A stretch of 64,000 nucleotides of DNA, taken from contig JAJQBK010000009.1 of NCBI GenBank assembly GCA_021203305.1, positions 36,429 to 100,428 on the forward strand, given 5' to 3'. The notes under the pieces were generated by a model that worked only from the letters and a program-made list of their open reading frames with translations, did no database searches and had not been told where the DNA came from. A program made the translations under genes and the position numbers. The stretch is from Lachnospiraceae bacterium. GTDB lineage: Bacteria > Bacillota > Clostridia > Lachnospirales > Lachnospiraceae. This document shows, piece by piece, positions 56,312 through 64,000 of this stretch (within the stretch, counting starts at the first letter, position 1; each line of letters begins with the position of its first letter).

Positions 56312-57373
56312 TCAGCCCCTCAGTATCACGCACTGATTCCCTCTGGACTCAAAGACGCTCTCAAAGTCCTCCCGGCTGTATTCCACCAGCCCGGAGATGG
56401 GGTCTGCGATGGTGACAGTATCCTCCGTGTATCCAATCAGAACCGCTCCATGGTTGTTGCTGCTCCATTCCACGTATTCGCCCTCCTCCGTATACCAGCC
56501 GGCGGTGGAATAGCGCTCCACCATACCAATGGTCACCCATACGACAACCGGCACATCCTGACTGACCAGACGGTACAGTTCCTCCACGGAGGCACCCGTC
56601 ATGTCAACCGCCGTCAGGGAGCTTCCCACATCCTCAAGATAGCTGTTCGCCGCGGTCAGAATCGCTTCCGTGCCGCAGATATATCCTGCGTCCGAAAACG
56701 GATTTCCCACAAAATACTTATTTAAATCCGGGCCATACTTCAGGCCGTCGCTTCCATAGTAAAAAACCGCGTCCGCCGTCGGCAGATAATCCGAGGCCAT
56801 GACCGTCTTGTCCACGTCAAAGCCGTAATAATGCAGCGCCATGGTCAGCGCCACAACCTCACAGCCGGTGGGCAGCTCCGGCATCTGGTAAATAATCTCA
56901 AAGTCCTCGATCAGATGTCCGCCGCCGTCAGTATCCACGCCGTCCGCCGAATTCCCTGGTCCGTCTTCGCCGTCCGGCGCATTCTGATCCTCCCGGCGCG
57001 CCTCGTCCCCGGCAACACCATCATCCGGCCCGTCAGATTCTGCCTCCGGTGCCCGTTCCGAGGCGATTTCCAGCCCCTCTTCATTCTCCTGTGGCTCTCC
57101 GGCCTCTCCCGCTGCGGCTTCCGGCCCCGCTTCATTCTCTCGCGGCTCTCCAGCCTCCCCCGCTGCGCCTCCCGCTTCTGATTCATCAGCCGCGTCTGTT
57201 ACATCCGACGCTTCCCCGGCTTCTCCTGAAGCGACGAGCGTATCTGACGCTCCTGTCAGTTCCGCCAGCAATTCTTCAACCGTCGTCTCACCGGAATCCA
57301 GATAACTGTTCACTCCAAAGGAAGAAATACCCACGATTAAAACCAGTACAACTGCAACTCTAATTTTTTTCAC
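56312..57373 (-). CDS. Secreted C39-like cysteine peptidase
   Basis: 353 residues: an N-terminal signal anchor (VAVVLVLIVGISSFGVNSYL), then 120 residues of acidic Ala/Gly/Glu-rich repeats (GEAGEPRENE, GEAGEPQENE), and a C39-like papain-fold domain. Catalytic Cys in LPTGCEVVALTMAL, His in NNHGAVLIGY and Asp in TIADPISG are all present. Probably processes or binds peptides at the cell surface; whether it cleaves is unproven. Next to an ECF S component and a terminator. Confidence 0.85.
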   Translation of the reverse strand: MKKIRVAVVLVLIVGISSFGVNSYLDSGETTVEELLAELTGASDTLVASGEAGEASDVTDAADESEAGGAAGEAGEPRENEAGPEAAAGEAGEPQENEEGLEIASERAPEAESDGPDDGVAGDEARREDQNAPDGEDGPGNSADGVDTDGGGHLIEDFEIIYQMPELPTGCEVVALTMALHYYGFDVDKTVMASDYLPTADAVFYYGSDGLKYGPDLNKYFVGNPFSDAGYICGTEAILTAANSYLEDVGSSLTAVDMTGASVEELYRLVSQDVPVVVWVTIGMVERYSTAGWYTEEGEYVEWSSNNHGAVLIGYTEDTVTIADPISGLVEYSREDFESVFESRGNQCVILRG

Positions 57374-57524
57374 CTACGCCACTCCTGCCATGCCCCGGCG
57401 CAGCGTTTCGTAAATAACCGATTATTTTGAAAACGCTGCACTGGAAATGTCACAGCCGCCCAAAACCCGGACAGGCCATAATAGCGTTATTATAATAAAA
57501 AGTTGTGTATTTTATGTGTGTATT

Positions 57525-58076
57525 CTACCCCCGATTCGCGAACCGGATCACCCCGGCACGGTTTAAGGCCGCCATCACTGCCGGAATCAGCACCAGCTGC
57601 AGTATAATCCCCGGAATCGCGTTCAGAAGCGCTCCCGCGATGAACATCTGCCAGGTGAAGGCGCTGCCGCCGATGCCCATCATGATAACGCGGACCGCGC
57701 CCCACACCATGCGGCCAGCAATCATGGCTGTAATCAGACTGACGTAAAGCACGGCCACATTCTGCTTCCAGAAACGTGCATACACAAAACCGATCACCGC
57801 TCCATATGTCGCCAGCTCAAAGGCCATGCCCAGGCCATTTGGATAAAACACAGGCATTCCAAAGATGGCACCCCGAAGCAGGGGCGTGATAAAGCCTACG
57901 ATCAGGCCATACTGCCAGCCGCAGATCAGGCCGCAGAACAGCACCGGAATGTGCATGGGCAGCAACAGATTCCCGATCTGTGGGATTCCTCCCGTGATAG
58001 TAGGCAGGATAATACCAATGGCCAAAAACATTGCCGCCAGTACCATGTTCTGAATTTTTGAGTGTTGTTCGTTCAT
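57525..58076 (-). CDS. ECF transporter S component, substrate unknown
   Basis: 183-residue membrane protein with about six helices. Features typical of small ECF substrate-binding subunits: NMVLAAMFLAIGIILPTIT, the LLPMHIPVLFCGLICGW block and NGLGMAFELATYGAVIG. It would use a shared EcfAA'T module. Vitamin specificity (pantothenate or other) cannot be assigned. GAGGAGGA precedes two close ATGs; the second, at 58076, gives the family N-terminus MNEQHSKIQ, the first is in another frame. Upstream is a leader with its own promoter and terminator. Confidence 0.85.
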   Translation of the reverse strand: MNEQHSKIQNMVLAAMFLAIGIILPTITGGIPQIGNLLLPMHIPVLFCGLICGWQYGLIVGFITPLLRGAIFGMPVFYPNGLGMAFELATYGAVIGFVYARFWKQNVAVLYVSLITAMIAGRMVWGAVRVIMMGIGGSAFTWQMFIAGALLNAIPGIILQLVLIPAVMAALNRAGVIRFANRG

Positions 58077-58094
58077 TTTCCATTCCTCCTCATG

Positions 58095-58240
58095 AAAAGA
58101 TGAAAGCAACAAAAGGGTATATCGTTGCGGTCCCCAGGATCATAAATGCGAATGTCCTAAAGGACTGGCTTCGCGTCGCACACCCGCAGGGCGGTACCTT
58201 GTGCAGGCATTCGATTTCCGGCCTTTTGTCCCTTGCATTA
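58095..58240. repeat. Dispersed palindromic intergenic repeat, copy B
   Basis: GATGAAAGCAACAAAAGGGT at the left, CCTTTTGTCCCTTGCAT at the right, core CACACCCGCAGGGCGGTACC, and CGAATG/CATTCG arms, all as in copy A at 51271. Lies between the leader terminator at 58251 and the ECF S gene. Confidence 0.8.
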
Positions 58241-58250
58241 AAATACTCAA

Positions 58251-58291
58251 CAAAAAAAGGCGCATCACTTCTCTTCTGAAAAGTCATACAC
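58251..58291 (-). terminator. Attenuator terminator in the ECF S-component leader
   Basis: GGTGTATGACTTTTC and GAGAAGTGATGCGCC pair (one mismatch, several G-T) around a 4-nt loop, followed by seven T residues on the minus strand. About 175 bp upstream of the ECF S start, so most initiating transcripts would end here unless it is relieved. Confidence 0.78.
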
Positions 58292-58469
58292 CTTCCTGGT
58301 ATACTGTTCTGATCTATTCTGCTCCCGCTCCCTGCCTCAGAATCTACCGGCCTTCTCACCGGATTCCGCTTGCCTTACAACCAGGAATCTTCAGACTCCT
58401 GACAGGTATCCGCGATCTGATCCCTGCAATTACAGCGCTTCTGCGCCCCGTGGCCGCTTCCTGCGAGCC
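58292..58469 (-). ncRNA. Structured 5' leader, candidate riboswitch or attenuator RNA, class unassigned
   Basis: Between a good promoter and an intrinsic terminator the minus strand has about 180 nt with several plausible hairpins: GCGC-AGAA-GCGC; CAGGA...TCCTG; and GAATCCGG ... CCGG-TA-GATTC. The GGAATCCGGTGAGAAGGCCGG block looks like part of a cobalamin aptamer but the other required blocks are absent. Controls the ECF S component by position. Confidence 0.5.
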
Positions 58470-58475
58470 TCTGCC

Positions 58476-58505
58476 AGTATATCAGTTCCTCCCGGTTTCT
58501 GTCAA
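58476..58505 (-). promoter_or_regulatory. Promoter of the ECF S-component leader
   Basis: Minus-strand TTGACA (58500-58505), 18-bp spacer, TATACT (58476-58481). The -35 box overlaps the stop codon of the DUF3842 gene. Confidence 0.75.
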
Positions 58506-58906
58506 GAGATTTTACGCACCTCCTCAACCACCTCCTGCAGCAGCCGGCTGATATTAAACTCACTGACCCCAGCCACAATATTATCGCAGTGATTAACCGG
58601 GATCAGAATCCTCTTCGCGCCGCTTTGGCCGACAGCCGTGGCCATTTCAGGGGTGATCTCCCCGTACATCGAATCCGCGATTACAATACCGATGGGTCCG
58701 ATAATCAGATCCGCCCTGCGGCTGCAAACCTTCACCGCGTTCTCTCCGGTAGCCGCGTGATCCGCCCCGGCCTTCAACATGGCCGCAGTCGCGGCGCTGT
58801 TCGTTCCAACCGCTGTGATCTCGCTCCCCGGGAAATTCTGCTTCAGGACTGTTACCAGCTGGCGGCCAATTCCGCCGCCCTGCGCGTCCACAACTAAAAT
58901 ATTCAT
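58502..58906 (-). CDS. DUF3842 family protein
   Basis: About 134 residues; begins MNILVVDAQGGGIGRQLV, a Rossmann-like nucleotide-binding turn, and continues with GTNSAATAAMLKAGAD and ADLIIGPIGIVIADSM. This matches DUF3842, a clostridial family without known function. Upstream in the same frame are two further starts, 58933 and 58960, produced by a 27-bp tandem duplication of the ribosome site and ATG (58911-58964). Each adds the residues MSDxNTGG. The innermost start fits the family best, but all three have AGGAGG or are in frame. Confidence 0.75.
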   Translation of the reverse strand: MNILVVDAQGGGIGRQLVTVLKQNFPGSEITAVGTNSAATAAMLKAGADHAATGENAVKVCSRRADLIIGPIGIVIADSMYGEITPEMATAVGQSGAKRILIPVNHCDNIVAGVSEFNISRLLQEVVEEVRKIS

Positions 58907-58910
58907 GCTT

Positions 58911-58964
58911 CCTCCTGTATTCATATCCGACATTTTTCCTCCTGTATTCGTATCCGACATTTTT
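58911..58964. repeat. Tandem duplication of a 27-bp ribosome-site/start module
   Basis: CCTCCTGTATTCATATCCGA... (58911-58937) is repeated directly at 58938-58964 with one substitution. On the minus strand each unit carries ATGTCGGAT, then a CAGGAGGA site for the next start. Confidence 0.85.
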
Positions 58965-59100
58965 TCTTGAAAATCCATACTGCTTTTGATAAAATAATCT
59001 GCGTAACCGGTAACTGCGGTTTGAGGATTTTTCCTTCACAAATGAGAGGGAAGGAAACTGCGCTGCCATACTGTGAGGTTTTCGTAACGGAGGAAGTAAA

Positions 59101-59652
59101 ATGGCAGATTCCAATATTACCAAAAAGGTGCTCGCCCAGGCCCTGCGCGAGCTCATGGACGAAACTCCCTTTGAAAAAATCAATGTGGCTCAGATCTGTG
59201 AAAAATGCGGCATGAACCGGAAGAGTTTCTATTACCATTTCAAGGATAAATACGACCTGGTCAACTGGATTTTCGACACGGAATTCATCTCTCTGATGAC
59301 CGAATGGCAGCAGGAGGACGACTGGGGCTTCATTGAACGCGCCTGTCACTATTTTTATGATAATCGAAGCTTCTACCGCAGAGCGCTGACAATTCAGGGG
59401 CAAAATTCCTTCTCCGATCACTTACACGAATTTACCTATCTCCTGATCAAAGATCGAATGCAGACCATCTCCGGCCATGATGACATCCATCCGATGTGCA
59501 TTAATTTCCTGACGGACGCTTTCGAGGCTGCCCTGATCCGATGGCTCACTGACAAAAACTGCATGCCGGCGGATCAGTTTATCCAGATCTTCCGTACCCT
59601 GATCGAAAAGACAGCCCTGGAAGTCTGTAAGCAGATGGATTCCATCTCTTAA
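59101..59652 (+). CDS. TetR/AcrR-family transcriptional regulator
   Basis: 183 residues: N-terminal helix-turn-helix domain (EKINVAQICEKCGMNRKSF, followed by YYHFKDKYDLVNWIF), then a helical ligand domain resembling the DhaS-type TetR_C_8 group. GGAGGAAG precedes the ATG. Its stop overlaps the stop of the gene at 59649 by 3-4 bp. It is the likely local regulator of the radical SAM pair, though it could act on genes elsewhere. Confidence 0.88.
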   Translation: MADSNITKKVLAQALRELMDETPFEKINVAQICEKCGMNRKSFYYHFKDKYDLVNWIFDTEFISLMTEWQQEDDWGFIERACHYFYDNRSFYRRALTIQGQNSFSDHLHEFTYLLIKDRMQTISGHDDIHPMCINFLTDAFEAALIRWLTDKNCMPADQFIQIFRTLIEKTALEVCKQMDSIS

Positions 59653-60680
59653 TTTGCTGCCGCCTGTCTTTTCTTTGGAAACGCTCTCTTCAAAATCTGC
59701 GCCAGATCATTTTGAAATATATTCAGCGAAGCCTCCCGGGCGCATTCCTGCGAAGTACACAGATATCCATCCACGTCAAAGCCCGCGAAACAAGCGTCGC
59801 CGGAAATGATGGCGTCCACCCGGCAGCTGTCATACCAGGATTCCCAGGGTATCGTCTGGAAAAGCTGTTCATTTCTCGCTCTCTCCACATATGCGGCTGC
59901 CCGCTTCCTCGCTTCTTCGGAGCATCCCGGTGAGGGAATCAGGCCTGTCAGCACTGCGTGTACCTGCTCCGCGCTGTAAAACAGATCCCCCTTCAGAATA
60001 TCCTCCACATCCTGATCTCCATAAAACTGATACGCGCCGTAGAGGAACCTCCTTTCTCTGAGAATGTCAAACGCTCCTGTCTGCTCCTCATCATAGCGGA
60101 CAACAATCATGATATTTCCGATCTGGGCAACGCTCTCCAGAAAATCCTCCGAAATATTCTCCGGTTCGCAGATCAATACAAAGGCGCTGTCCTTATGCTC
60201 TCTTATCAGCGGAAGAATTTCCACAAGCAGCCCGTCCGCAGCCAGCAGCCAGGTATAGATTCCCAGCTTTTCCCCCTGAGAAATCACACGGCTGTACTGC
60301 TTAGGCGCCTCCAGAATTCTCTGCGAATCCAGATGCCAGAGCACGGACCAGGGAATATTAAATCCCAGCGCCGTCTCATTCTTCCTGATGACGTCCGCCC
60401 CCTCAGTACAGCTGTTACATCCCACATTCATACCAAACTGCAGTATTCTATCATGATCCACATGTGTCACCACATCCTTGATCAGGTCATAGTAGGGGCT
60501 GTTTTCGTTCTCCAGCATCCTCTGCGCCGCTTTAAAAAAATCATTTCTGAAGCGCCCCTCTGAAAAATTCAGCGCCATGTCCACCAGTCTGCGGATACTT
60601 CGCTCCGGCGAATCCTCGATATCCTTCAGGGTATTTTTTACAACCGCCTCTATCAGTATACGGGAAATTGTATTTGTCAT
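59649..60680 (-). CDS. Radical-SAM-like protein without the iron-sulphur cysteine motif
   Basis: 343 residues. Its N-terminal helical part (DSPERSIRRLVDMAL, then NSCTEGADVIRKNETALGFN) and barrel strands (YSRVISQGEKLGIYTWLL) align with the radical SAM protein encoded divergently at 60916 (GNPEENIPKLMELVD; IIRQGKEVGTYMYIY). The region that should hold CxxxCxxC is shortened to NIPWSVLWHLDSQRILEA and has no cysteines, so it cannot bind the AdoMet cluster in the normal way. It is probably a catalytically inactive partner or regulator. Four-bp tail-to-tail overlap with tetR. Confidence 0.72.
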   Translation of the reverse strand: MTNTISRILIEAVVKNTLKDIEDSPERSIRRLVDMALNFSEGRFRNDFFKAAQRMLENENSPYYDLIKDVVTHVDHDRILQFGMNVGCNSCTEGADVIRKNETALGFNIPWSVLWHLDSQRILEAPKQYSRVISQGEKLGIYTWLLAADGLLVEILPLIREHKDSAFVLICEPENISEDFLESVAQIGNIMIVVRYDEEQTGAFDILRERRFLYGAYQFYGDQDVEDILKGDLFYSAEQVHAVLTGLIPSPGCSEEARKRAAAYVERARNEQLFQTIPWESWYDSCRVDAIISGDACFAGFDVDGYLCTSQECAREASLNIFQNDLAQILKRAFPKKRQAAAN

Positions 60681-60858
60681 CTCTGTGTTCCTCTCCGATT
60701 GTCTGATTTATATTTCAGCTTATTCTCCTCATTCTCAATTTCAAGTGGCAAATTTATTTTTTGTCCAAAAAAGTAACACTTCAGCCTTTGTGTCCAAAAA
60801 CGCCTCGTTTTCTTTCTTTTGTCAGATTTTGAGACCCGGCGGTTTTCGTGTCCCATGA

Positions 60859-60887
60859 CTTTCCGGGAATATTTTCCTATAATCGGA
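60859..60887 (+). promoter_or_regulatory. Promoter of the radical SAM gene
   Basis: TATAAT at 60882-60887 with a poor -35 (TGACTT region near 60859). The 235-bp divergent region also contains two TTTGT(G)TCCAAAAA direct repeats near 60755 and 60779 that could be regulator sites. Confidence 0.6.
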
Positions 60888-60915
60888 ATACATTCAAAAG
60901 AAAGGACGAGATATC

Positions 60916-62289
60916 ATGAGTAAGGCAACTTCAGTATCTAAAAGCATGCAAAAATTTGCAGTCAATAAAGCGTTAAATTATGTGGAAGGCAATCCGGAGG
61001 AAAATATACCAAAACTGATGGAGCTGGTGGATAAATTCGCCCCGAATGGGTGGTTTGGCTCCCAGAGGGACGCAATCCGCACCGCAATCGATGAGAAAAA
61101 CAACTGGTATCAGCTGATTTTGAAGCTGTATGACCTGGACCCGGGCGTGTGCAGGGCTTTCTTTCAGAATTTCATCTTCAACGCCTCTCTCGAAGGCTTT
61201 GCCACACAGAATGTGGTAAAGGAGCGGGAGGGCTGCAACGTGCCCTAGGCCATCCTGCTGGATCCCACCTCCGCCTGCAATCTCCACTGCACCGGCTGCT
61301 GGGCCGCGGAGTACGGTCATCAGTTGAACCTTTCCGTTGAGGACATCGACTCCATCATCCGCCAGGGCAAGGAGGTAGGCACTTACATGTACATTTATAC
61401 CGGCGGCGAGCCCATGGTGCGCAAAAAGGATCTGATCAAAATCTGCGGGATGCACCCGGACTGCGAATTTCTCTCCTTCACCAACGGCACCCTGATCGAT
61501 GAGGAATTCTGTCAGGAAATGCTGCGGGTGAAAAACTTCGTGCCGGCCATCAGCCTGGAGGGCTTCGAGGAGGCCAACGACTCCCGCCGGGGCGAGGGCA
61601 TTTATCATAAGGTAAAGAACGCCATGGATCTGCTGAAAGCCCATAAGCTGCCCTTCGGCATCTCCGTCTGCTATACCAGCCGCAATTACGCGGATATCTC
61701 CAGCGAGGAGTTCTTCGATTACATCATTGACAGCGGCGCCCTGTTTGTCTGGCTCTTCCATTATATGCCTGTAGGCAACGGAGCGGTTAAGGAGTTGCTG
61801 CCCACACCCGAACAGAGGCAGGAGGTTTTCCACCGGATCAGGGAATTCAGAAGCACCAAGGCTATCTTCTCCATGGACTTCCAGAATGACGCCCAGTATG
61901 TGGGCGGCTGTATCGCCGGCGGCAGAAATTACCTGCATATCAACGCCAAGGGCGATGTGGAGCCCTGCGTGTTCATCCATTACTCCAACTGCAACATCCA
62001 CGACACCAGCCTGCTGGACGCCTTAAAGAGCCCGCTTTTCATGGCTTACCACGACAATCAGCCCTTCAATGAGAACATGCTGCGGCCCTGCCCCATGCTG
62101 GAGAACCCGGAGTGCTTAAGAAAGATGGTGCATGACACGAAAGCGGTCAGCACCGACTACGAGAGTCCGGAAAGCGTGGATGATCTGTGCGACAGGACCA
62201 CAGAGTACGCAGAAACCTGGAAGCCGACAGCGGTCGAACTATGGGAAGCGACGCCCCACCATAAGCCGAAGTCCTTCTACGAGGATTAA
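60916..62289 (+). pseudogene. Radical SAM protein interrupted by an in-frame amber codon
   Basis: One frame of 458 codons, broken only by TAG at 61246-61248 (codon 111). Upstream is the helical N-terminal domain (from MSKATSVSKSMQKF); downstream DPTSACNLHCTGCW carries the cluster motif (C121, C125, C128), followed by IYTGGEPMVRKKDL and a C-terminal cysteine region (GDVEPCVFIHYSNCN, CPMLENPECL). The related protein at 59649 has Trp111 at the same aligned position (NIPWS against NVP-stop-A), so TGG to TAG is the likely change. AAAGGAC lies before the ATG. Without readthrough only a 110-residue fragment is made. Confidence 0.85.
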
Positions 62290-62331
62290 AACAGCTCTTC
62301 CCCGCTAAAATACCATTGTTCCTTTATCCAT

Positions 62332-62377
62332 ACAGAATGTTCCGGAGCCTTAAACGGTTTCAGAACATTCTGTTTTT
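62332..62377 (+). terminator. Terminator after the radical SAM gene
   Basis: ACAGAATGTTC and GAACATTCTGT form a perfect 11-bp stem with further GC pairing inside, followed by TTTTTG. Confidence 0.85.
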
Positions 62378-62431
62378 GATTCTCCCGGCATGATATTCCA
62401 TCCTTTCCCTCCGGTTACAGCCTTTCTTTCG

Positions 62432-63208
62432 TCATCCCAGCGCCACATCCAGGATCATCATCAGCACAAAACCCACGGAAAAGGAAATCACACCGATATT
62501 GGAGTGCTCCCCTTGGGAAATCTCCGGAATCAGCTCCTCCACCACTACGTACATCACGGCTCCCGCCGCAAAGCTTAACAGATACGGCAACGCCGGCACC
62601 ACCAGCCCGGCCATGGCCAGGGTAAATACAGCCGCCAAAGGCTCCACTACCCCGGAGAGGAAACCGCAGACAAAGGCTCTGCCCTTACTCATCCCCCTTG
62701 TCTTCAGAGGCATGGCGATGATGGCTCCCTCGGGAAAATTCTGAATGGCAATGCCCAGAGAGAGCGCCAGCGCCCCCGCCGCCGTGATCTGCCCATTCTG
62801 TGAGAGCGCGCCGGCATACACCACACCCACAGCCATCCCCTCGGGGATATTGTGAAGCGTTACCGCCAGCAGCAGCTTGGTGGTGTCCTTCAAATTGCTC
62901 CGCGGCCCCTCCGGCTCCACGCTGTTCTGGTGGAGATGGGGCGTTATCTCATCCAGAAGAAGCAGAAATAAAATCCCAATACAAAACCCGACGGCCGCCG
63001 GGAAAAACGCAAAATTTCCCAGGCCTTCCGACTGCTCAATGGCGGGGATCAGCAGGCTCCAGACAGAGGCCGCCACCATCACTCCCGCCGCGAAGCCCGT
63101 CAGCATCCGCTGTACCTGTACGCTCATCTGATTTTTCATCAGGAACACACAGGCCGCGCCCAGTGTCGTTCCCAAAAGCGGTATCATCAGTCCCAGAAAA
63201 ATGTCCAT
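62432..63208 (-). CDS. ZIP-family metal transporter
   Basis: 258 residues, eight membrane helices, ZupT-like. Helix 4 carries HNIPEGMAVGVVYAG and helix 5 IQNFPEGAIIAMPL, the two metal-binding segments of ZIP proteins (zinc, possibly also iron or manganese). A His/Glu-bearing loop (DEITPHLHQ) lies between helices 3 and 4. Its only close neighbour upstream is the surface protein, separated by a 66-bp gap containing the palindrome at 63245. No metal riboswitch was seen. Confidence 0.92.
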   Translation of the reverse strand: MDIFLGLMIPLLGTTLGAACVFLMKNQMSVQVQRMLTGFAAGVMVAASVWSLLIPAIEQSEGLGNFAFFPAAVGFCIGILFLLLLDEITPHLHQNSVEPEGPRSNLKDTTKLLLAVTLHNIPEGMAVGVVYAGALSQNGQITAAGALALSLGIAIQNFPEGAIIAMPLKTRGMSKGRAFVCGFLSGVVEPLAAVFTLAMAGLVVPALPYLLSFAAGAVMYVVVEELIPEISQGEHSNIGVISFSVGFVLMMILDVALG

Positions 63209-63244
63209 GTTTTATGATATCCCTCTTCATTCCGCCTTTGATTC

Positions 63245-63262
63245 GTTACTGTTCACAGTAAC
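63245..63262. repeat. Isolated GTTACTGTTCACAGTAAC site
   Basis: Near-perfect 18-bp palindrome in the ZIP/surface-protein gap, identical in plan to the ends of the elements at 12777 and 56158. Confidence 0.6.
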
Positions 63263-63274
63263 TTTGATATAATA

Positions 63275-64000
63275 TTATTCAAACTCCGGCCGACTGTGCC
63301 TGTCCCATCCGCAAAGCATCAGCCCCGCCGCCGCCACAAGAATCATCCCCGCAAATCCGGTCAGCCGCACCGTACCCGAATCCGCTCCCGTGTACGGCAG
63401 CTGCAGAGCCGCGGTGTTGACAATCGTGTACGTCACTTCATAATAATATACTTCACCCGTTCCTGTCAAATTATTTCCACTGTCAGTCACAACCCGCGGG
63501 AGCGTCACAAGAAACGCCTCTGCCATCATGGAATATCCGGCCCTCGTCCGTACCTGAGTCACCCGGTAGGTGCCGGACTCCAGACTTCCCACGGAAATGG
63601 CGCCGTCTCCATCCGAGGTATAAGCCCTGGTCTCATTGCCGTCCTGGTCCGTGAATATCGTGCCGTCGCCTTCCAGATATTCCCACCAGCTCTCCCCGGA
63701 GTCAGCATCTGTCAAATGCCTTTCAATTGTAAAAACAGCGCCCTCCAGCGCGGTGATCTCATCCCCGGCAAGCACGATCAGGTTCAGCTGGCACATATCC
63801 TCCGCAACGGAAAGAAGCATTGTTTCCGTCTCGCTGTCAGCGTCGGCTTCCTCTTCGGAGACTGTCTCCGGTTCCTCCTCCATCAGAATCACCGCAATGC
63901 TTTCCTCCGACTCGTTTGCGCCATCCCCGGCACTCTCCTCCAGACTCTCTTCCTCATCGCTTCCGATGCTCTCCTCCTGTTCGTCCACGTTACTTCCGGC
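63275..64000 (-). CDS. LPxTG-anchored surface protein with SpaA-type prealbumin domain (partial)
   Basis: The frame is open to the window edge, so the N-terminus is missing; an internal GTG at 63988 is not a convincing start. Visible order: Glu/Ser/Asp-rich acidic stretch, a SpaA/Cna-B-like domain (LEGAVFTIERHLTD; GSLESGTYRVTQVRTRAGY), then the cell-wall sorting signal LPYTGADSG, a hydrophobic helix (FAGMILVAAAGLMLCG) and a short charged tail. Sortase would link it to peptidoglycan, as a pilin or adhesin. No sortase gene is in the window. Confidence 0.85.
   Translation of the reverse strand, partial: AGSNVDEQEESIGSDEEESLEESAGDGANESEESIAVILMEEEPETVSEEEADADSETETMLLSVAEDMCQLNLIVLAGDEITALEGAVFTIERHLTDADSGESWWEYLEGDGTIFTDQDGNETRAYTSDGDGAISVGSLESGTYRVTQVRTRAGYSMMAEAFLVTLPRVVTDSGNNLTGTGEVYYYEVTYTIVNTAALQLPYTGADSGTVRLTGFAGMILVAAAGLMLCGWDRHSRPEFE

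Noticed and set aside
58292..58469. Cobalamin riboswitch
   Set aside because: Only a CCGGTGAGAAGGCCGG block fits; the GCCACTG core and B12-box are missing in the right order.
61246..61248. Pyrrolysine codon
   Set aside because: No Pyl machinery in the window, the family is not a methylamine methyltransferase, and the paralogue has Trp at the site.

Overview
The window looks like a chromosomal segment of an anaerobic Firmicute, most likely a Lachnospiraceae-type Clostridium. Evidence: SpoVG, a GlgC/GlgD pair, AddAB rather than RecBCD, DnaD plus a DnaC/DnaI-type loader, an Asp T-box over aspS-gatCAB, an ECF thiamine transporter, an AgrC/LytTR-type two-component system and strong AGGAGG ribosome sites. 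Base composition is moderately GC-rich. No phage, complete insertion sequence, rRNA, tRNA or CRISPR array was seen.

Layout. 1-1551: fatty-acid initiation genes (acpP and a fused accD-accA cut by the window edge). 1802-9642: mostly minus-strand housekeeping: a DtxR-type regulator, mfd, pth, spoVG, glgD, glgC. 10286-15147: plus-strand murC, then dnaD-dnaC-prs behind a cluster of DnaA-box sequences. 15194-20856: minus-strand aspS-gatC-gatA-gatB led by an Asp T-box, a coherent unit for charging tRNA-Asp and making Asn-/Gln-tRNA by transamidation. 21022-26720: a signalling and export locus (LytTR regulator, AgrC-like kinase, two overlapping ABC exporter genes) with a 9-12-9 direct repeat at the ABC promoter. 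26774-31627: a NERD fragment, a GH4 glycosidase, a TPP riboswitch with thiT, and an Rpn-family nuclease. 31703-39453: addB-addA. 39602-46378: dipeptidase, pyridoxamine kinase, a GNAT-like/small-protein bicistron, DUF4867 plus xylulokinase, and a secreted CAP protein. 46552-51994: a frameshifted pseudogene, a very large MacB-like ABC protein and a small membrane protein. 52012-56135: metF, a separate MetH reactivation-domain protein and a short metH, a split methionine synthase system. 56312-58906: a secreted C39-like protein, an ECF S component behind a structured leader with its own promoter and terminator, and a DUF3842 protein. 59101-62289: a TetR regulator, a radical-SAM-like protein without the cluster cysteines, and divergently a radical SAM protein interrupted by one in-frame amber codon. 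62432-64000: a ZIP metal transporter and an LPxTG surface protein cut by the edge.

Three things stand out. First, the 59.1-62.3 kb locus pairs a canonical radical SAM gene with a paralogue that lost CxxxCxxC; the amber sits exactly where the paralogue has Trp. Second, intergenic palindromic repeats recur in at least three families (12.8/56.2/63.2 kb; 20.9/51.3/58.1 kb; 40.6/42.0 kb), plus a single 155-bp near-perfect hairpin at 6.7 kb. Third, conserved enzymes (AddA, AddB, pyridoxamine kinase, MetH) and exported proteins carry in-frame tandem-repeat or low-complexity insertions, suggesting frequent repeat expansion in this genome.
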